A DNA stretch of 64,000 nucleotides from Paenibacillus sp. FSL H8-0537 (GCF_038051995.1 NZ_CP150290.1:4454001-4518000); one strand, 5' to 3'; shown: positions 42,360 to 53,058, numbered from the stretch's first letter. Made by a program: numbers and translations. Notes: generated by a model not told the origin, from the letters alone.

Positions 42360-45300
42360 TCAACGAAGTCGCACCGACTGCCCGCCATCAAAAAAGAATA
42401 CGTGGCACTGCGCTACTTTACGCAGCAAAACGGCTTCGATCGCTTCCGCATAAAGCTCTAGCTGAAACCGATGGCGCTCTGCTGCCTGCTCCCATTGCTG
42501 ATTAATGATCCGGTCCGTTTTATAATCGACCAGCACCAATCCATGCTGATCCTCGAACACACAGTCCACCACGCCTTGAATTAAAATCTGCTCGTCCTTT
42601 GCATCGTCAGCAACGAAAGGGTGCACCCGCGAGGCAGACAGCATGCAGCTGAATGGCACCTCGCGTTTGACCTCACCGGCTGCCAGCAGACGCAAGCCGA
42701 GAGGGCTTGCGAAAAAAGCAGCAATGTTCATGGCATCGATAACCTCCGCCTGACGCGGTGTCAAGAGCTTGCGTTCTACCATGCCGTGGACCGTCTTAAT
42801 AACGACGTCCTCGTCAACTGTGCCATTAAGCGGTATATGCTGCATGACAAGGTGATTGACAGAGCCTTTCTCCGCCGCTGTAAGTGAAATCTGCTCCATA
42901 AACCGCGGACGGCGCAAGCGGAAGGAGCCTATAGGCGCTGGCTGGCTGTCATTGCTATTATTCGCTTCTCCATGCTCCCTTGCGACACCCGACTGCTTCG
43001 GATGTTCTAACGGCTCCGACGATGAGTAACTGCCGCTTGCATTAACATCTTTCATCACTGCGGCTCCAGTGTCAAACAAAGGAGCGGCTTCGCGGTCAGC
43101 AAGAGCTTCCCCATGAAGACGTTTAATCTCAGTAACAGACGTTTTGGCCGGCAAAAGAGTTGCAGCTTGATGAGAATAATGAAAATCCAATCGCTCGCGC
43201 AGCTCGCTGTCCTGCTCCTCTGGCTGCAGCTCAAGCTGCGCCAGCGAAAGAATGCCTTGCAGCCGCAGCTCCCTCTCCTCAAGGCCCTCATTTGGCTGGA
43301 GCGCTGCTGCTGCTTCACTGCTGAATACCGCCGCTGCAACGAAGCCTGATCGCCATTCCAGCCTTCTCATGCCGGATAGCTGATCTATTTCCTCTGCATC
43401 CTGCTGCTCAAAGCTTGATGCAGCGAGCGGTCCAAGCCAATCTAAAAAAGTCGATGCCGATGCCAGTTTAAAATCCGGTATGCTGCCGCTTGCATCAACA
43501 GCTGCCAGCCAGCCCGGCAGCTTCTTAGCTGCATCTGAAACCGTACCGACCAGAAACATTTTTTCCTTTGGGCGGGTGAGAGCCACATATAAAATCCGCA
43601 TTTCCTCGGCCAGCATTTCCATGCGCAGCCTGCGGCGAATCGCTAGAAATGGCAATGTCGGATAGCTGACACGCTGCTGTGGGTCCACAAACCGCGGTCC
43701 GAATCCGAGCTGCTTATGGCGCAGAAAAGCACTCCGCAAATCCTGCTGGTTAAATGACTTGCCAAGACCTGCCGTGAACACGACAGGAAACTCCAGCCCT
43801 TTGCTCTTGTGGATCGACATAATACGGACGACATTTTCCTGCTCGCCGAGCGCCCGTGCCGTTCCAAGATCCCCTCCGCTATCGCGCATTCGCTCTACAA
43901 AACGCAAAAACCGGAACAAGCCCCGGAAAGAGGTTGCCTCGTAACCGCGAGCGCGGTCATGCAAAGCGCGTAAATTCGCTTGGCGCTGCGTGCCGCCAGG
44001 AAGACCGCCGGCAAAATCATAATAAGCGGTTTCACGGTATATACGCCAAATGAGGTCAGCCAAAGCGCCCTGTCTGGCCTCACTGCGCCAGCGCTCAAGC
44101 TGCGCGAGAAAATGGGTCAGCTTCTGGCGCAGCGCCTCTGGAAGCGTTAGGCTGCCTTCGGCAGCTAGCAGCGCTTCAAAATAGCTGACGCCGGACTTTT
44201 CTATCCTTATGAGCGCCAGTTCCTCGGCGTCCAAGCCGAAAATAGGAGATCGCAGCGTACCTGCGAGCGGGATATCCTGATACGGATTGTCAATGACACG
44301 AAGCAGGGACAATATCGTCTGCACTTCAATGGCATCAAAATAGCCGCTGCTCAGCTCGGCATAAGCGGGTACCCCATCAGCCTGCAGCTCCTCGATGATA
44401 ATAGGTGCCCACTGCGATGTCGCGCGCAGCAAAATAACGATATCACGCCATTCCAACGGACGGCTCCGTTTATTTTTGCCATCATAAACGCGGTAGCCGC
44501 TGTCCATAAGCGATTGGATTTTACGCGCAATCAGCCGGCCTTCCAGCTGCGCTGTCTGCAAATCCTCCGCCGACTCAGCAGCGTCTTGCTCCTCATCCTC
44601 ATCCTCTGGCTGCACTTTATCGTCCGCGATGACAGAGCCGGCCTTATCGATGACAATCAGCTCTACTTCGTATGCGCCCGTTTCCTCTGCTGCTGGATAA
44701 GAAGCGCCGCACACAAGCTCTGCGCGCTGATCATAATCCATTTCGGCTACGGATTCCCGCATAATGCCGCGAAATACATCATTCACGCCGTCAACTACCT
44801 CTTGACGGCTGCGGAAGTTGCGCGCCAGATCAATGCGCAAGCCTGCTGATTGTTCATCGGAAGAAGCAGCTTGAGCTATTGAAGATGCATGAGTGGCAGC
44901 TTCTTTATCCGCTTCGTCCATGTCGTGTAGGGCAATCTGTACTGCGTAGCTTTTGTATTTATGCATAAATAGATTTGGCTCCGCAAGCCGGAAGCGGTAA
45001 ATGCTTTGCTTCACATCGCCAACCATAAAACGGTTCCCCGCTCCCGGTCTTGATATTAGCGTTACAATCGCTTCCTGCACCATATTCATGTCCTGATATT
45101 CATCAAGCAAAATTTCATCGAATTGGTTCTGGTATTCCAGCGCCGCATTCGAAGGCAGTGTCTGCTCTACGGACGAGTCTTCCGTGCGCAATATGCGCAG
45201 GCAATAATGCTCCAGATCGCCAAAATCCAGCAGCCCCTTCTCCCGTTTCGCTGCTTCATACCTTTTGCCAAAATCAATAATGAGCTCGCTCAGCGCCGCC

Positions 45301-46352
45301 ATTAATGGAGCCAGCTCCTGCAGCTCCTCCAAAAACTGTTCCGGCGTACGCCCGAACAGCTCATCGGCTAATGTGGCGAGCAGCTTTTTGGCACCGTCCC
45401 GCAAATCTTTCGCCTGCTCCTGCAGCGATTTGTCATATTCGTCGCCGCGCATCGCCTTTAATTTTCCAAACCCCACCGTATGGAACGGCTCAAACCATTG
45501 CTCCCAAGGGCTTTCCTGTACGGCAGTCTTGAGCATAAGGACAAGTGCCAGATCGTTCTCGAAATTGGCAGCATAAGGCGCTGGCCCAGCAGGCTCGCGC
45601 GTTAAATCAAGCCCCTTCCGCAGCAGCGCCTCCGCTCCGGCAAGCGCCAGCTCCACATCGGCCCGCAAGCTGGCAACCCATTTGCTGTGCTGAAGCTCGG
45701 CTGCATTTTGCACATTAAAGCTTTGAGCCGTTTCACGCAGCCATTCTTTGGGCCACGGATGACTTTGTGCGAAAGCATACAAATCCTGTACAAGCTTGTA
45801 CAGCGGCTCATCGCCGCGTTCTCCGCCCAGCCGGTCCGCAAGCGCCAGAAAAGCGCCACCGGCGCCAGAATCGGCATCAGCCTCGTCATATTTTTCCTCA
45901 AAAAGCTGATCCAGCACCTCCATCCGCAGCAGCTCGCTCTCTGTCTCATTGGCGATGCGAAAGCCGGGATCAAGCCCAATCAGCGGATAATAACGGCGAA
46001 TAACATCGAGACAAAAAGAATGAAGTGTCGTGATCGACGATCTGTTCATCAGCGCAAGCTGGCGCCGCAAATGCTCAGATTCAGGCTGGCGGTCCAGCTC
46101 CTTCTCCAGCGCAAGGCGAATCCGCTCCTTCATTTCCGCAGCTGCCGCTTTCGTAAAAGTCGCAACGAGCAAGCGGTCCACATCGGTCGAGGATGAAATT
46201 TTGCGAATGATGCGCTCCACCAGCACAGCCGTTTTGCCAGAGCCAGCAGCAGCAGCTACAAGGATGTTGGATCCTTCCGTTACAATGGCGCTCCACTGCT
46301 CATCGGTCCAGGTGCTGCCTTCTGGCTTAATGGCCTTTATCATTTCCATCAT
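42360..46352 (-). CDS. addA: ATP-dependent helicase/nuclease subunit AddA
   Basis: The helicase and nuclease subunit of the RecBCD-like AddAB complex, which resects double-strand breaks up to Chi. It is 1330 aa. UvrD-type helicase Walker A is AAAAGSGKTAVLVER (Lys40). The DExx box is ILLDEYQDMN. The C-terminal nuclease motif is GVVDCVFEDQHGLVLVDYKTD. The frame opens to 46544, but the ATG at 46352 follows GAAAGGAG and gives the conserved N terminus. It overlaps the end of addB by about 26 bp. Confidence 0.96.
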   Translation of the reverse strand: MMEMIKAIKPEGSTWTDEQWSAIVTEGSNILVAAAAGSGKTAVLVERIIRKISSSTDVDRLLVATFTKAAAAEMKERIRLALEKELDRQPESEHLRRQLALMNRSSITTLHSFCLDVIRRYYPLIGLDPGFRIANETESELLRMEVLDQLFEEKYDEADADSGAGGAFLALADRLGGERGDEPLYKLVQDLYAFAQSHPWPKEWLRETAQSFNVQNAAELQHSKWVASLRADVELALAGAEALLRKGLDLTREPAGPAPYAANFENDLALVLMLKTAVQESPWEQWFEPFHTVGFGKLKAMRGDEYDKSLQEQAKDLRDGAKKLLATLADELFGRTPEQFLEELQELAPLMAALSELIIDFGKRYEAAKREKGLLDFGDLEHYCLRILRTEDSSVEQTLPSNAALEYQNQFDEILLDEYQDMNMVQEAIVTLISRPGAGNRFMVGDVKQSIYRFRLAEPNLFMHKYKSYAVQIALHDMDEADKEAATHASSIAQAASSDEQSAGLRIDLARNFRSRQEVVDGVNDVFRGIMRESVAEMDYDQRAELVCGASYPAAEETGAYEVELIVIDKAGSVIADDKVQPEDEDEEQDAAESAEDLQTAQLEGRLIARKIQSLMDSGYRVYDGKNKRSRPLEWRDIVILLRATSQWAPIIIEELQADGVPAYAELSSGYFDAIEVQTILSLLRVIDNPYQDIPLAGTLRSPIFGLDAEELALIRIEKSGVSYFEALLAAEGSLTLPEALRQKLTHFLAQLERWRSEARQGALADLIWRIYRETAYYDFAGGLPGGTQRQANLRALHDRARGYEATSFRGLFRFLRFVERMRDSGGDLGTARALGEQENVVRIMSIHKSKGLEFPVVFTAGLGKSFNQQDLRSAFLRHKQLGFGPRFVDPQQRVSYPTLPFLAIRRRLRMEMLAEEMRILYVALTRPKEKMFLVGTVSDAAKKLPGWLAAVDASGSIPDFKLASASTFLDWLGPLAASSFEQQDAEEIDQLSGMRRLEWRSGFVAAAVFSSEAAAALQPNEGLEERELRLQGILSLAQLELQPEEQDSELRERLDFHYSHQAATLLPAKTSVTEIKRLHGEALADREAAPLFDTGAAVMKDVNASGSYSSSEPLEHPKQSGVAREHGEANNSNDSQPAPIGSFRLRRPRFMEQISLTAAEKGSVNHLVMQHIPLNGTVDEDVVIKTVHGMVERKLLTPRQAEVIDAMNIAAFFASPLGLRLLAAGEVKREVPFSCMLSASRVHPFVADDAKDEQILIQGVVDCVFEDQHGLVLVDYKTDRIINQQWEQAAERHRFQLELYAEAIEAVLLRKVAQCHVFFFDGGQSVRLR

Positions 46353-49300
46353 CGATGCTTTCTCCTTTCTCCAGCCGCTGCCATAGCTCTTCCGTTGAAG
46401 GCTTGCGAAGCCGCACATATTCATTGCCGTCAAACAGCGGATCGAACTGGCAAACCGCTTTATAATCACAATATTGGCATGGTATTTTTGTCCCAAGCTT
46501 GTAAGGCTCAATCGATACCTTGCCACAGCTGATTTCCGAGCCAATTCCGCTAATCGTCCTCCTGACGGAATCCCGCAAAATGTCCCACTGCTTGTCCGTC
46601 ACGACGGAAGAGCTGCTATAGAAAGCTCCATCCTTCTTAAGCGCTACAGGCAATAGTTCGGAGTGGCCCGTTTCCAGCTGATTATCCATGAGGCGCACCG
46701 CCTCTGCTTCCGCCGTAACGAGCCCTCTCAGCTTGAAGCGCTTGCGCAGCTCTGCCTTGATTTTCGCTTCCGGCATTTGATTCGACAGCGCAAGCAGAGG
46801 ATTATGCACGTGAAAATAAAGCACCCCCGCGGGCGATGCCTGCTTTCCAAGCCAGCCGGAAGAATGCGTCACCAATACGTCCAAATACGTCAGCATTTGC
46901 AGGGAAAGTCCAAAGGCCACTTCCTCAAGACGCAGCTGGGTCACGCTAGACTTGTAATCCAGCACGCGCAGCAGCAGGCCCTGCTCCGTATCCGCAGCAT
47001 CAACCCGGTCGATCCGCCCGATTATTTCCATGGACTGTCCATCCTGCAAGGGAATGATAAGCGGCGGCAGCGTTCCTCCAGGCCCAAAATCAACCTCCAG
47101 ACCGACTGGCTGGAACGCCGCCCGGCGGGCATGCTCACTGAGCATAATGGCCGCCTGCGCTACAATTTCCTTAAGCTTGCGGGCAATATAGCGATAGCGG
47201 CCGCTGCTCAGCAATATTTGCGATTGCAGCCTTGGTGCTAGCTCGTCCACCGTATGAACCGCCGCCGCGCGGATTTCACGCTCGGAAGCCGAGCCGAAAG
47301 CGTGGCCAAGCCCTTCTTCTCCGGCCAATCGGCTGAGCGCGGCGTGAAATAGTTGTCCCACATCCGGCGCTTCCAGCCGGTTCATTTTACGCTCGCGCAG
47401 CTTCAGCCCATGAATGGCAAAATGCTGAAAAGGGCAGGACACGAAGCGCTCCATTCTCGAGACACTCGCCCTCAAGCGAACGCCATAAAGCTGCTGTGCC
47501 GTATCAGCGGTCAACAGCTCCTCCTGATTCACATATCCAAGCGATTTCGTAAGCAACGCAAGCTTCGCCTGCCATTCTGGACGTACTGCGAACCAATTGT
47601 AAAGCTCCCACCAAAAAGGAGCAATCTCGCTCCCCTGCTTCCAAGAGCGCAGCTCCGTTATTAAGTAAGACAAGGCTCGCTCTGGATGCTGGATATATTC
47701 CCTTTGCTCCTTTACAGACATAGCCGGCGTAGGCTCCGCCTGCACTTGCTGTATCGGCAGCCCATGAAACAGCTGTCTTACCTGCCTGATAATTTCGGAT
47801 GGGAGCAGGCTTTTCCCTTCTTCATCTGCCTCTGACCAGCTCATCCACAAATGTTGGCTCGGCGTTGTGAGCGCACTATAAATCAGAAAGCGCTCATCGA
47901 GCAGCCTTCGCTTGACGCCAGGTGCCATGACCAAGCCTTCCTCAGCCAGCCGCTCCCGCTCCTGGTCCGTCAGTACGCCATCCTCCTGAAAACGCATCGG
48001 CATGACGCCATCATTGGCTCCCAACACATAACAGATCTGTACCTGTCCGGAACGCGTCCGGTCCATGCTGCCTACCAGCACCTGATCGAGAGCAGGCGGA
48101 ATGGCTCCTAATTTCAGGCTTTCCAGTCCTGTCTCAAGCATGCCAACGAATATATCGGGAGGCAGCGGTTCATTTCCGACGAGCTCGACCAATTGGTCAA
48201 GCAAATTCATGACCCCATCCCACAGCTGGCGATGACCGCGTGAGCGCTGCACACGCCCAGCCTCGCTGTCCTCGCGGCTCCAGCGCTCCAGCCGATCCGC
48301 CGCCCCCGTATGCTCAAGCAAGCGGTATAAAGCTTCACACATCATAGTGACATTTGAAGCCTTCTCCAGCTCTTTGCCAAACTGCTGCAATGGCGGGACG
48401 ATTACGCCGCGCGCCGCCATGACTGCTTCGAACTCCGCCTTCGCACGCATGGATGGCGCATTGACCGCAGCATCCTGTTCTTCCTCAAGCGACTCGACAA
48501 TGAATGGACGCCATCTTTTTTCATCCAGCCACTTCCAGCCATCAATGCCCGCCGCCAAAACGAAGTTTTCCAGCCAATCAAATTGATCACGGGGAATGCT
48601 TCCGTCAAGCGGAAACAGCAGCTCCGTCTTAATGCAGCGGAACACCGCTTCATAGCTCCAATTATGCAGCACCGTCTCCAGCGCGGAGCGGATGAACTCG
48701 ACCAGCGGATGATGAACGGTCGTGTGCCTCTGATCAAGGAAATAGGGGATATTGTATTCTTGAAAAACAGCTTCGATATAGTCGCTATAATCTCCCGTAT
48801 TCCGCACCATAACCGTCATATCGCGCCAGTTCGTTCTATCTTCCCTTACCCGGCGCAGCATATCGCGCGCCAGCAGCTCCACCTCGGTTCGCCGGTTTGC
48901 TGCCGCATGCAGCGACAAGCCGCATAATGGACTGGCTGCATCCAGCATAGCCGGATTAGAAAGCGCCATTTGCGTCCGGCCCCCGTAGTGGCGCTCCAAA
49001 TGAGCCAGCATAGGGCTGCTGCTGAACCTGCCCGCCGCTTCACCGCCATCGTTTACTGTACGCCCATGCATGCCGAGCATAATAGGCTCCAGCATTTCAA
49101 CGCCTAAGCCCTCCGCCAGCTCCCTCAGCAATACATAAGCATCCGCTGTAGGATGAAACAAATCCAGCTCTCCTGGCCGCTCTCCATCCGCATAGGTTCG
49201 ATTCAGCTTAAGTGTAATCGTCACTTTCTTCGCCGTGCTAATAAGCGAGCTAAGCGCGACATATTCTTTTGGCGTAAAGCCATTAAACCCGTCTATCCAA

Positions 49301-49914
49301 ATTTCCGTGTCTCGAATCGTTGAAAATTCGGACAGCCCTGTTGACAGATGAGCCAAATAATCCTCCGAATCCAAATATTGCCCAGCGAGCTCGGTCTCCA
49401 GCTTCTCGTATACAAGCTGCAGGTCATGCAGCTTGCGCTTCAGCAAGGCTGAGTCCTGCAGGGCAGAAGCTGCCTCTTCCCTGCGCTCTGCAATCATCGC
49501 CGAATTAATGCCATAACGCTTCCATTCGGTCAACAGCTCCCCAAGTCGCTCAATGAAGCCCGGCTTTCCCGCTCCATGCTCGAATAGCTCCAGCTGATTG
49601 CCCAGCCGCTGTACGATTTTGTAGAGCAGCATATTCTTGCCCTCGTCGCCAATTGGAATAAGCGCTGTTCCTCCGGTTTCCTGCATGACGCGAAGAGCAA
49701 GCCTGCGCAGGCTCAGCACCTGCGCCCGAATCATTCCCTGCAAGCCGCTGCCTCGAAGCAGCGTATACTCGGACTGAAAGGTCGCCTGTTCAGGCACAAG
49801 CAAAATAAGCGGAGCCCCGTCCGGGTCTGCGCTCAGCCTGCCGCGAATCGCATCCAGGCAATATGTCGTTTTTCCCGCTCCCGAGCGGCCCAGCACTAAT
49901 TGAAGCGGCATCAT
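46327..49914 (-). CDS. addB: ATP-dependent helicase/nuclease subunit AddB
   Basis: The Chi-recognition and second nuclease subunit of AddAB. It is 1195 aa. P-loop GRSGAGKTT is at residues 9-17. A Cys of the iron-sulfur cluster lies in RFVSCPFQHFA, and the remaining three are in the C-terminal CQYCDYKAVCQF. Nuclease motif LLRVLDYKSS lies in between. No strong terminator separates it from upstream genes. It and addA form the expected overlapping pair. Confidence 0.96.
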   Translation of the reverse strand: MMPLQLVLGRSGAGKTTYCLDAIRGRLSADPDGAPLILLVPEQATFQSEYTLLRGSGLQGMIRAQVLSLRRLALRVMQETGGTALIPIGDEGKNMLLYKIVQRLGNQLELFEHGAGKPGFIERLGELLTEWKRYGINSAMIAERREEAASALQDSALLKRKLHDLQLVYEKLETELAGQYLDSEDYLAHLSTGLSEFSTIRDTEIWIDGFNGFTPKEYVALSSLISTAKKVTITLKLNRTYADGERPGELDLFHPTADAYVLLRELAEGLGVEMLEPIMLGMHGRTVNDGGEAAGRFSSSPMLAHLERHYGGRTQMALSNPAMLDAASPLCGLSLHAAANRRTEVELLARDMLRRVREDRTNWRDMTVMVRNTGDYSDYIEAVFQEYNIPYFLDQRHTTVHHPLVEFIRSALETVLHNWSYEAVFRCIKTELLFPLDGSIPRDQFDWLENFVLAAGIDGWKWLDEKRWRPFIVESLEEEQDAAVNAPSMRAKAEFEAVMAARGVIVPPLQQFGKELEKASNVTMMCEALYRLLEHTGAADRLERWSREDSEAGRVQRSRGHRQLWDGVMNLLDQLVELVGNEPLPPDIFVGMLETGLESLKLGAIPPALDQVLVGSMDRTRSGQVQICYVLGANDGVMPMRFQEDGVLTDQERERLAEEGLVMAPGVKRRLLDERFLIYSALTTPSQHLWMSWSEADEEGKSLLPSEIIRQVRQLFHGLPIQQVQAEPTPAMSVKEQREYIQHPERALSYLITELRSWKQGSEIAPFWWELYNWFAVRPEWQAKLALLTKSLGYVNQEELLTADTAQQLYGVRLRASVSRMERFVSCPFQHFAIHGLKLRERKMNRLEAPDVGQLFHAALSRLAGEEGLGHAFGSASEREIRAAAVHTVDELAPRLQSQILLSSGRYRYIARKLKEIVAQAAIMLSEHARRAAFQPVGLEVDFGPGGTLPPLIIPLQDGQSMEIIGRIDRVDAADTEQGLLLRVLDYKSSVTQLRLEEVAFGLSLQMLTYLDVLVTHSSGWLGKQASPAGVLYFHVHNPLLALSNQMPEAKIKAELRKRFKLRGLVTAEAEAVRLMDNQLETGHSELLPVALKKDGAFYSSSSVVTDKQWDILRDSVRRTISGIGSEISCGKVSIEPYKLGTKIPCQYCDYKAVCQFDPLFDGNEYVRLRKPSTEELWQRLEKGESIDDGNDKGH

Positions 49915-50013
49915 GCAGCCCTACCTTCCGTTACGGTTCTATTATCAACCATACTACCATACCCGCAGCCACTTTTCACGAGCTCTTCAAACATACGTTC
50001 TTAAATATTTGGC

Positions 50014-50063
50014 AAAAAAACCTCTTGAACGAGCAAAAAGCATACTCGCCGTTCAAGAGGTTT
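50014..50063 (-). terminator. Intrinsic terminator of the RlmI-like methyltransferase gene
   Basis: AAACCTCTTGAAC pairs perfectly with GTTCAAGAGGTTT on the minus strand, followed by T4 or more. It begins four bases from the gene's stop. Confidence 0.9.
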
Positions 50064-50066
50064 CCG

Positions 50067-51446
50067 TTATTTGCTGCGCACCTCAAAGATGGCAAATTTC
50101 AAGTAATGCCCTTCTGTTACGCCAAGCAGCTGCGGATGATCCTTGCCTGCCGCCCGCCATTCCACAAGCCTAAGCAGCTTGCCTGCATCAGCTGCGGCCT
50201 CCTGGATCGTCTCCAGAAACAAATCAGGACGCATATGGTAGGAGCAGCTCGCCGTTACCAGATAGCCGCCTTCATTCACCAGCTTCATGCCATGCAAGTT
50301 AATATCTTTATAGCCGCGGACAGCACCTGCTACCGCATTTTTTGTTTTGGCGAACGCCGGAGGGTCCAAAATGACAACGTCCCAGGTTTGGCCTCCGCCG
50401 CTGATCGGCTTAGACGTATCCGTGCCTGCACGGCTGCGCTCCAGACGCTCCTCCAGCCCCTTCGTTTGCAGTCTCAAGTAATCAAAAGCATCGGTTACAA
50501 CAAATTGTACGCGATCGGTAAAACCGTTGCGTTCCACATTGCGGCGCGCCGTATCAATGGCATGCTCGGAAATGTCCAAGCAGGTCACTTTCTTCGCCCC
50601 GTATTTACAAGCGTGCAACGTAAAGCTGCCCGTATGCGCAAAGCATTCCAGCACCGTAGCACCGTCCCAGTAGGGGAAGGTGACCTCTTTGCCATTTGCA
50701 TTGACTGGAACGAGTTCCCCTGTTGTCTCTGCACTCGCGCTGCTGTCCTCGGCAGGCTTCGGCATTAGCTTAATGCCGCTGCGCAGGCCCCAGCCCTTCA
50801 TCAGCGGAGCGATGGAGGCGCGATTTTCACGCTGATCATAGAAATAGCCTGTCTTCTGGCCCTCCACAATATCAACCTCAAGCTTAAGCCCATTTTCTTC
50901 GATTTCCAAAATCGCCGGGCATTCCCCGTACAGCACGCCTGTACGCTTCTCTAAGCCCTCCAGCTGTCTAACGCCGACATCGCTGCGCTCATAGATGCCG
51001 CGAGGCTCAAACACCTGGATAAGCGCTTCAATGATCGCATCGCGGTGAATGTCCATGCCGAGTGTAAGCAATTGGATGACTAGCACATCATTAAAGCGGT
51101 CAACGGTCAGGCCTGGCAAAAAATCAGCTTCTCCGTATACGAGCCTGCAATCCTGATCCGGCACAAAACGGCTGCGGTGCTCCTTCGCCTGCTGGAAACG
51201 CTCGTGGAAAAACGCAGCATCCATCGCCTCCAGCGGTTTATACGAAATAATACGCACCGTAATTTGCGATTTAGGATTCCAATAGCCCGTTGCCAGATAA
51301 CGTCCTTGGTGACTGACTACGTCAACCAAGCCGCCCGGCTCCGCGGTGCCTTCCATTTTATCAATCTCGCTTGCATATACCCATGGGTGGCCCTGCTCCA
51401 ACCGTTTTTTGCGCCCGCGCTGCAGCGCTATCCTTGCTCTCGTCAT
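50067..51446 (-). CDS. Class I SAM-dependent rRNA methyltransferase, RlmI-like
   Basis: A 459-aa protein. An N-terminal PUA-like RNA-binding domain (HPWVYASEIDKME, GRYLATGYWNPKSQITVR) is followed by a Rossmann methyltransferase domain (VLECFAHTGSFTLHACKYGAKKVTCLDIS), the VILDPPAFAKTK catalytic loop, and a C-terminal YLKFAIFEV end. Relatives methylate 23S rRNA cytosine-5; the exact site is inferred by family only. An insertion of about 35 residues (KPAEDSSASAETTGELVPVNANGK) interrupts the fold before the SAM site. The frame opens to 51515; the ATG at 51446 fits the family, though its ribosome site is weak. Confidence 0.85.
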   Translation of the reverse strand: MTRARIALQRGRKKRLEQGHPWVYASEIDKMEGTAEPGGLVDVVSHQGRYLATGYWNPKSQITVRIISYKPLEAMDAAFFHERFQQAKEHRSRFVPDQDCRLVYGEADFLPGLTVDRFNDVLVIQLLTLGMDIHRDAIIEALIQVFEPRGIYERSDVGVRQLEGLEKRTGVLYGECPAILEIEENGLKLEVDIVEGQKTGYFYDQRENRASIAPLMKGWGLRSGIKLMPKPAEDSSASAETTGELVPVNANGKEVTFPYWDGATVLECFAHTGSFTLHACKYGAKKVTCLDISEHAIDTARRNVERNGFTDRVQFVVTDAFDYLRLQTKGLEERLERSRAGTDTSKPISGGGQTWDVVILDPPAFAKTKNAVAGAVRGYKDINLHGMKLVNEGGYLVTASCSYHMRPDLFLETIQEAAADAGKLLRLVEWRAAGKDHPQLLGVTEGHYLKFAIFEVRSK

Positions 51447-51549
51447 TATGGCAAAACCAACCTCTCTCATGCTTGTCATGCTTGTCTTGTTTGCTGCATA
51501 TATGTATGGGTACATCTGTCACTCGTTTTTAGAAAAGGAGATTCAGCCC

Positions 51550-52524
51550 ATGCTTCATTCTATTATTTTGCCGATTGTAATCGGCTTTGCATTATTCTTG
51601 AGCGGCATGAAGCTGATGGAGCTGGCGCTGCATCGCCTTGCCGGCACACAATTGAATCGTATTTTGCAGCGGTTTACCGCTACGCCCATTCACGGACTGG
51701 CGGCTGGCGCCATCTCTACTGCTTTTCTTCAGAGCAGCACAGCCGTTACCGTCATCTCTATAGGCCTCGTCAATGCCGGGCTGCTCACCTTTCGGCGAAC
51801 GCTCGGCATCATTCTTGGCACCAACATCGGCACCTGCCTGACGACGGAGCTGCTTGGGCTGAGCCTTGAGCGTCTCACAATGCCGCTGCTCATTCTCTCC
51901 GTCTCCGCCTGGCTGCTGACCGCACTGCTCGGCGAGCTGCAGCTTATTCCCGCCTTAAGGACGGGCGGCTGGCTAAACACGATTCGTTCCGCCTCCGTTG
52001 CTACGCTCGGTTTTAGCATTTTGCTCGCCGGCATGGCGATGATGCAAAGCGTCGGCCCAGACATTCAGCAAAGCGCCATGTTTGACTGGTTTATGAGCAA
52101 AACGGCGGACAGCCTCTGGTGGGGGCTGGCCGCCGGTGCGGTGCTAACCGCAGCCGTGCATAGCAGCACGGCTGTCATTGCCATTATTATGGGTTTTGCG
52201 GCAATCGGAGCGGTGCCGCTAGAGGTTGGCATTGCCGTTGTACTAGGCGCAAACGTTGGCACCTGCGTCACAGCACTGCTCGCCTCCATTGGCGGATCGC
52301 GCGCGGGACAATTCGTTGCGCTCGCTCATATCACACTGAATGTCGGTGGCGCGCTGCTTTTCATGCCGTTTGTTGGCCTGCTCGCTGAAATATCTGCTTG
52401 GCTGACCGCAGCTCCAGCAGCGCAAATTGCTCATGCGCAAACGCTGTTTAATATTTTCAGCTCGCTGCTTGCCCTGCCGCTTTGCTATTTGCCAGCTCTG
52501 CGTCGGGCACCGCACCCAAACTAA
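51550..52524 (+). CDS. Na/Pi cotransporter family protein (PF02690)
   Basis: A 324-aa membrane protein with eight to ten transmembrane segments. It has the internal repeat of the NptA/SLC34-like family: AFLQSSTAVTVISIG and LGTNIGTCLTTEL in the first half, AAVHSSTAVIAIIMG and LGANVGTCVTALL in the second. It probably moves phosphate with sodium, though several relatives have other or regulatory roles. The ATG at 51550 has AAAAGGAGATTCAGCCC. The frame opens further upstream, overlapping the divergent gene. It is convergent with the Nudix gene. Confidence 0.9.
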   Translation: MLHSIILPIVIGFALFLSGMKLMELALHRLAGTQLNRILQRFTATPIHGLAAGAISTAFLQSSTAVTVISIGLVNAGLLTFRRTLGIILGTNIGTCLTTELLGLSLERLTMPLLILSVSAWLLTALLGELQLIPALRTGGWLNTIRSASVATLGFSILLAGMAMMQSVGPDIQQSAMFDWFMSKTADSLWWGLAAGAVLTAAVHSSTAVIAIIMGFAAIGAVPLEVGIAVVLGANVGTCVTALLASIGGSRAGQFVALAHITLNVGGALLFMPFVGLLAEISAWLTAAPAAQIAHAQTLFNIFSSLLALPLCYLPALRRAPHPN

Positions 52525-52546
52525 ACTTCCAACCCTGCACTATAAG

Positions 52547-52978
52547 CTATGTAAATGGTATGCCGAGGAGCTCTAATGCGCCGGAGACAATCCGATTGTT
52601 GTTGTCATAGCCGGATTGCTTCTGGCGTCTCCATGCATCAAGCGGCTCGAACCAATCCACTCCGCGAATTTCTTCTACTTGAGCTTGCAAATCGCCGCCG
52701 ATGGCTTCAACCAGGTAATAGTGAACCTCTTTATCGACCGTACCATAGGTATCATGCTGGTACTGATATTTAATTTGGTCAATAGGTGCTATGATATTGC
52801 CCCGAAGCCCCGTTTCCTCAGCAATTTCCCGCAATGCGGTCTGCTCAACGGTTTCGCCTGCCTCCATCTTGCCTTTGGGAAGCGATACTTTGCCATAACG
52901 ATCTTGAATAAGCTGAATTTGCAGCTTGCCTTCTTCCGTGCGGCGGTAGACGACGCCTCCTGCTGATATTTCCTTCAC
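52547..52978 (-). CDS. Nudix hydrolase
   Basis: A 143-aa enzyme that hydrolyses a nucleoside diphosphate linked to another group; substrate not known. A full Nudix box G-x5-E-x7-REUxEExGU is seen as GKMEAGETVEQTALREIAEETGL (about residues 36-58). It starts MKEISAGGVVYRR from a GTG with a GGGGGAAACAG ribosome site. It is convergent with the transporter gene, with only 22 bp between the stops. Confidence 0.92.
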   Translation of the reverse strand: MKEISAGGVVYRRTEEGKLQIQLIQDRYGKVSLPKGKMEAGETVEQTALREIAEETGLRGNIIAPIDQIKYQYQHDTYGTVDKEVHYYLVEAIGGDLQAQVEEIRGVDWFEPLDAWRRQKQSGYDNNNRIVSGALELLGIPFT

Positions 52979-53030
52979 ACCTGTTTCCCCCTTGCCTGAT
53001 TGACATCATATCGCAATAGCGAAAATTGCA

Positions 53031-53058
53031 GCCGCTGCCTCCTAGTGAAGCCAGCGGC
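53031..53058 (-). terminator. Weak hairpin, possible terminator of mtaB
   Basis: GCCGCTG pairs with CAGCGGC on the minus strand. The U-rich tail is short (TGCAATTTTCG). It may alternatively belong to the Nudix promoter region, since it lies upstream of that gene. Confidence 0.4.
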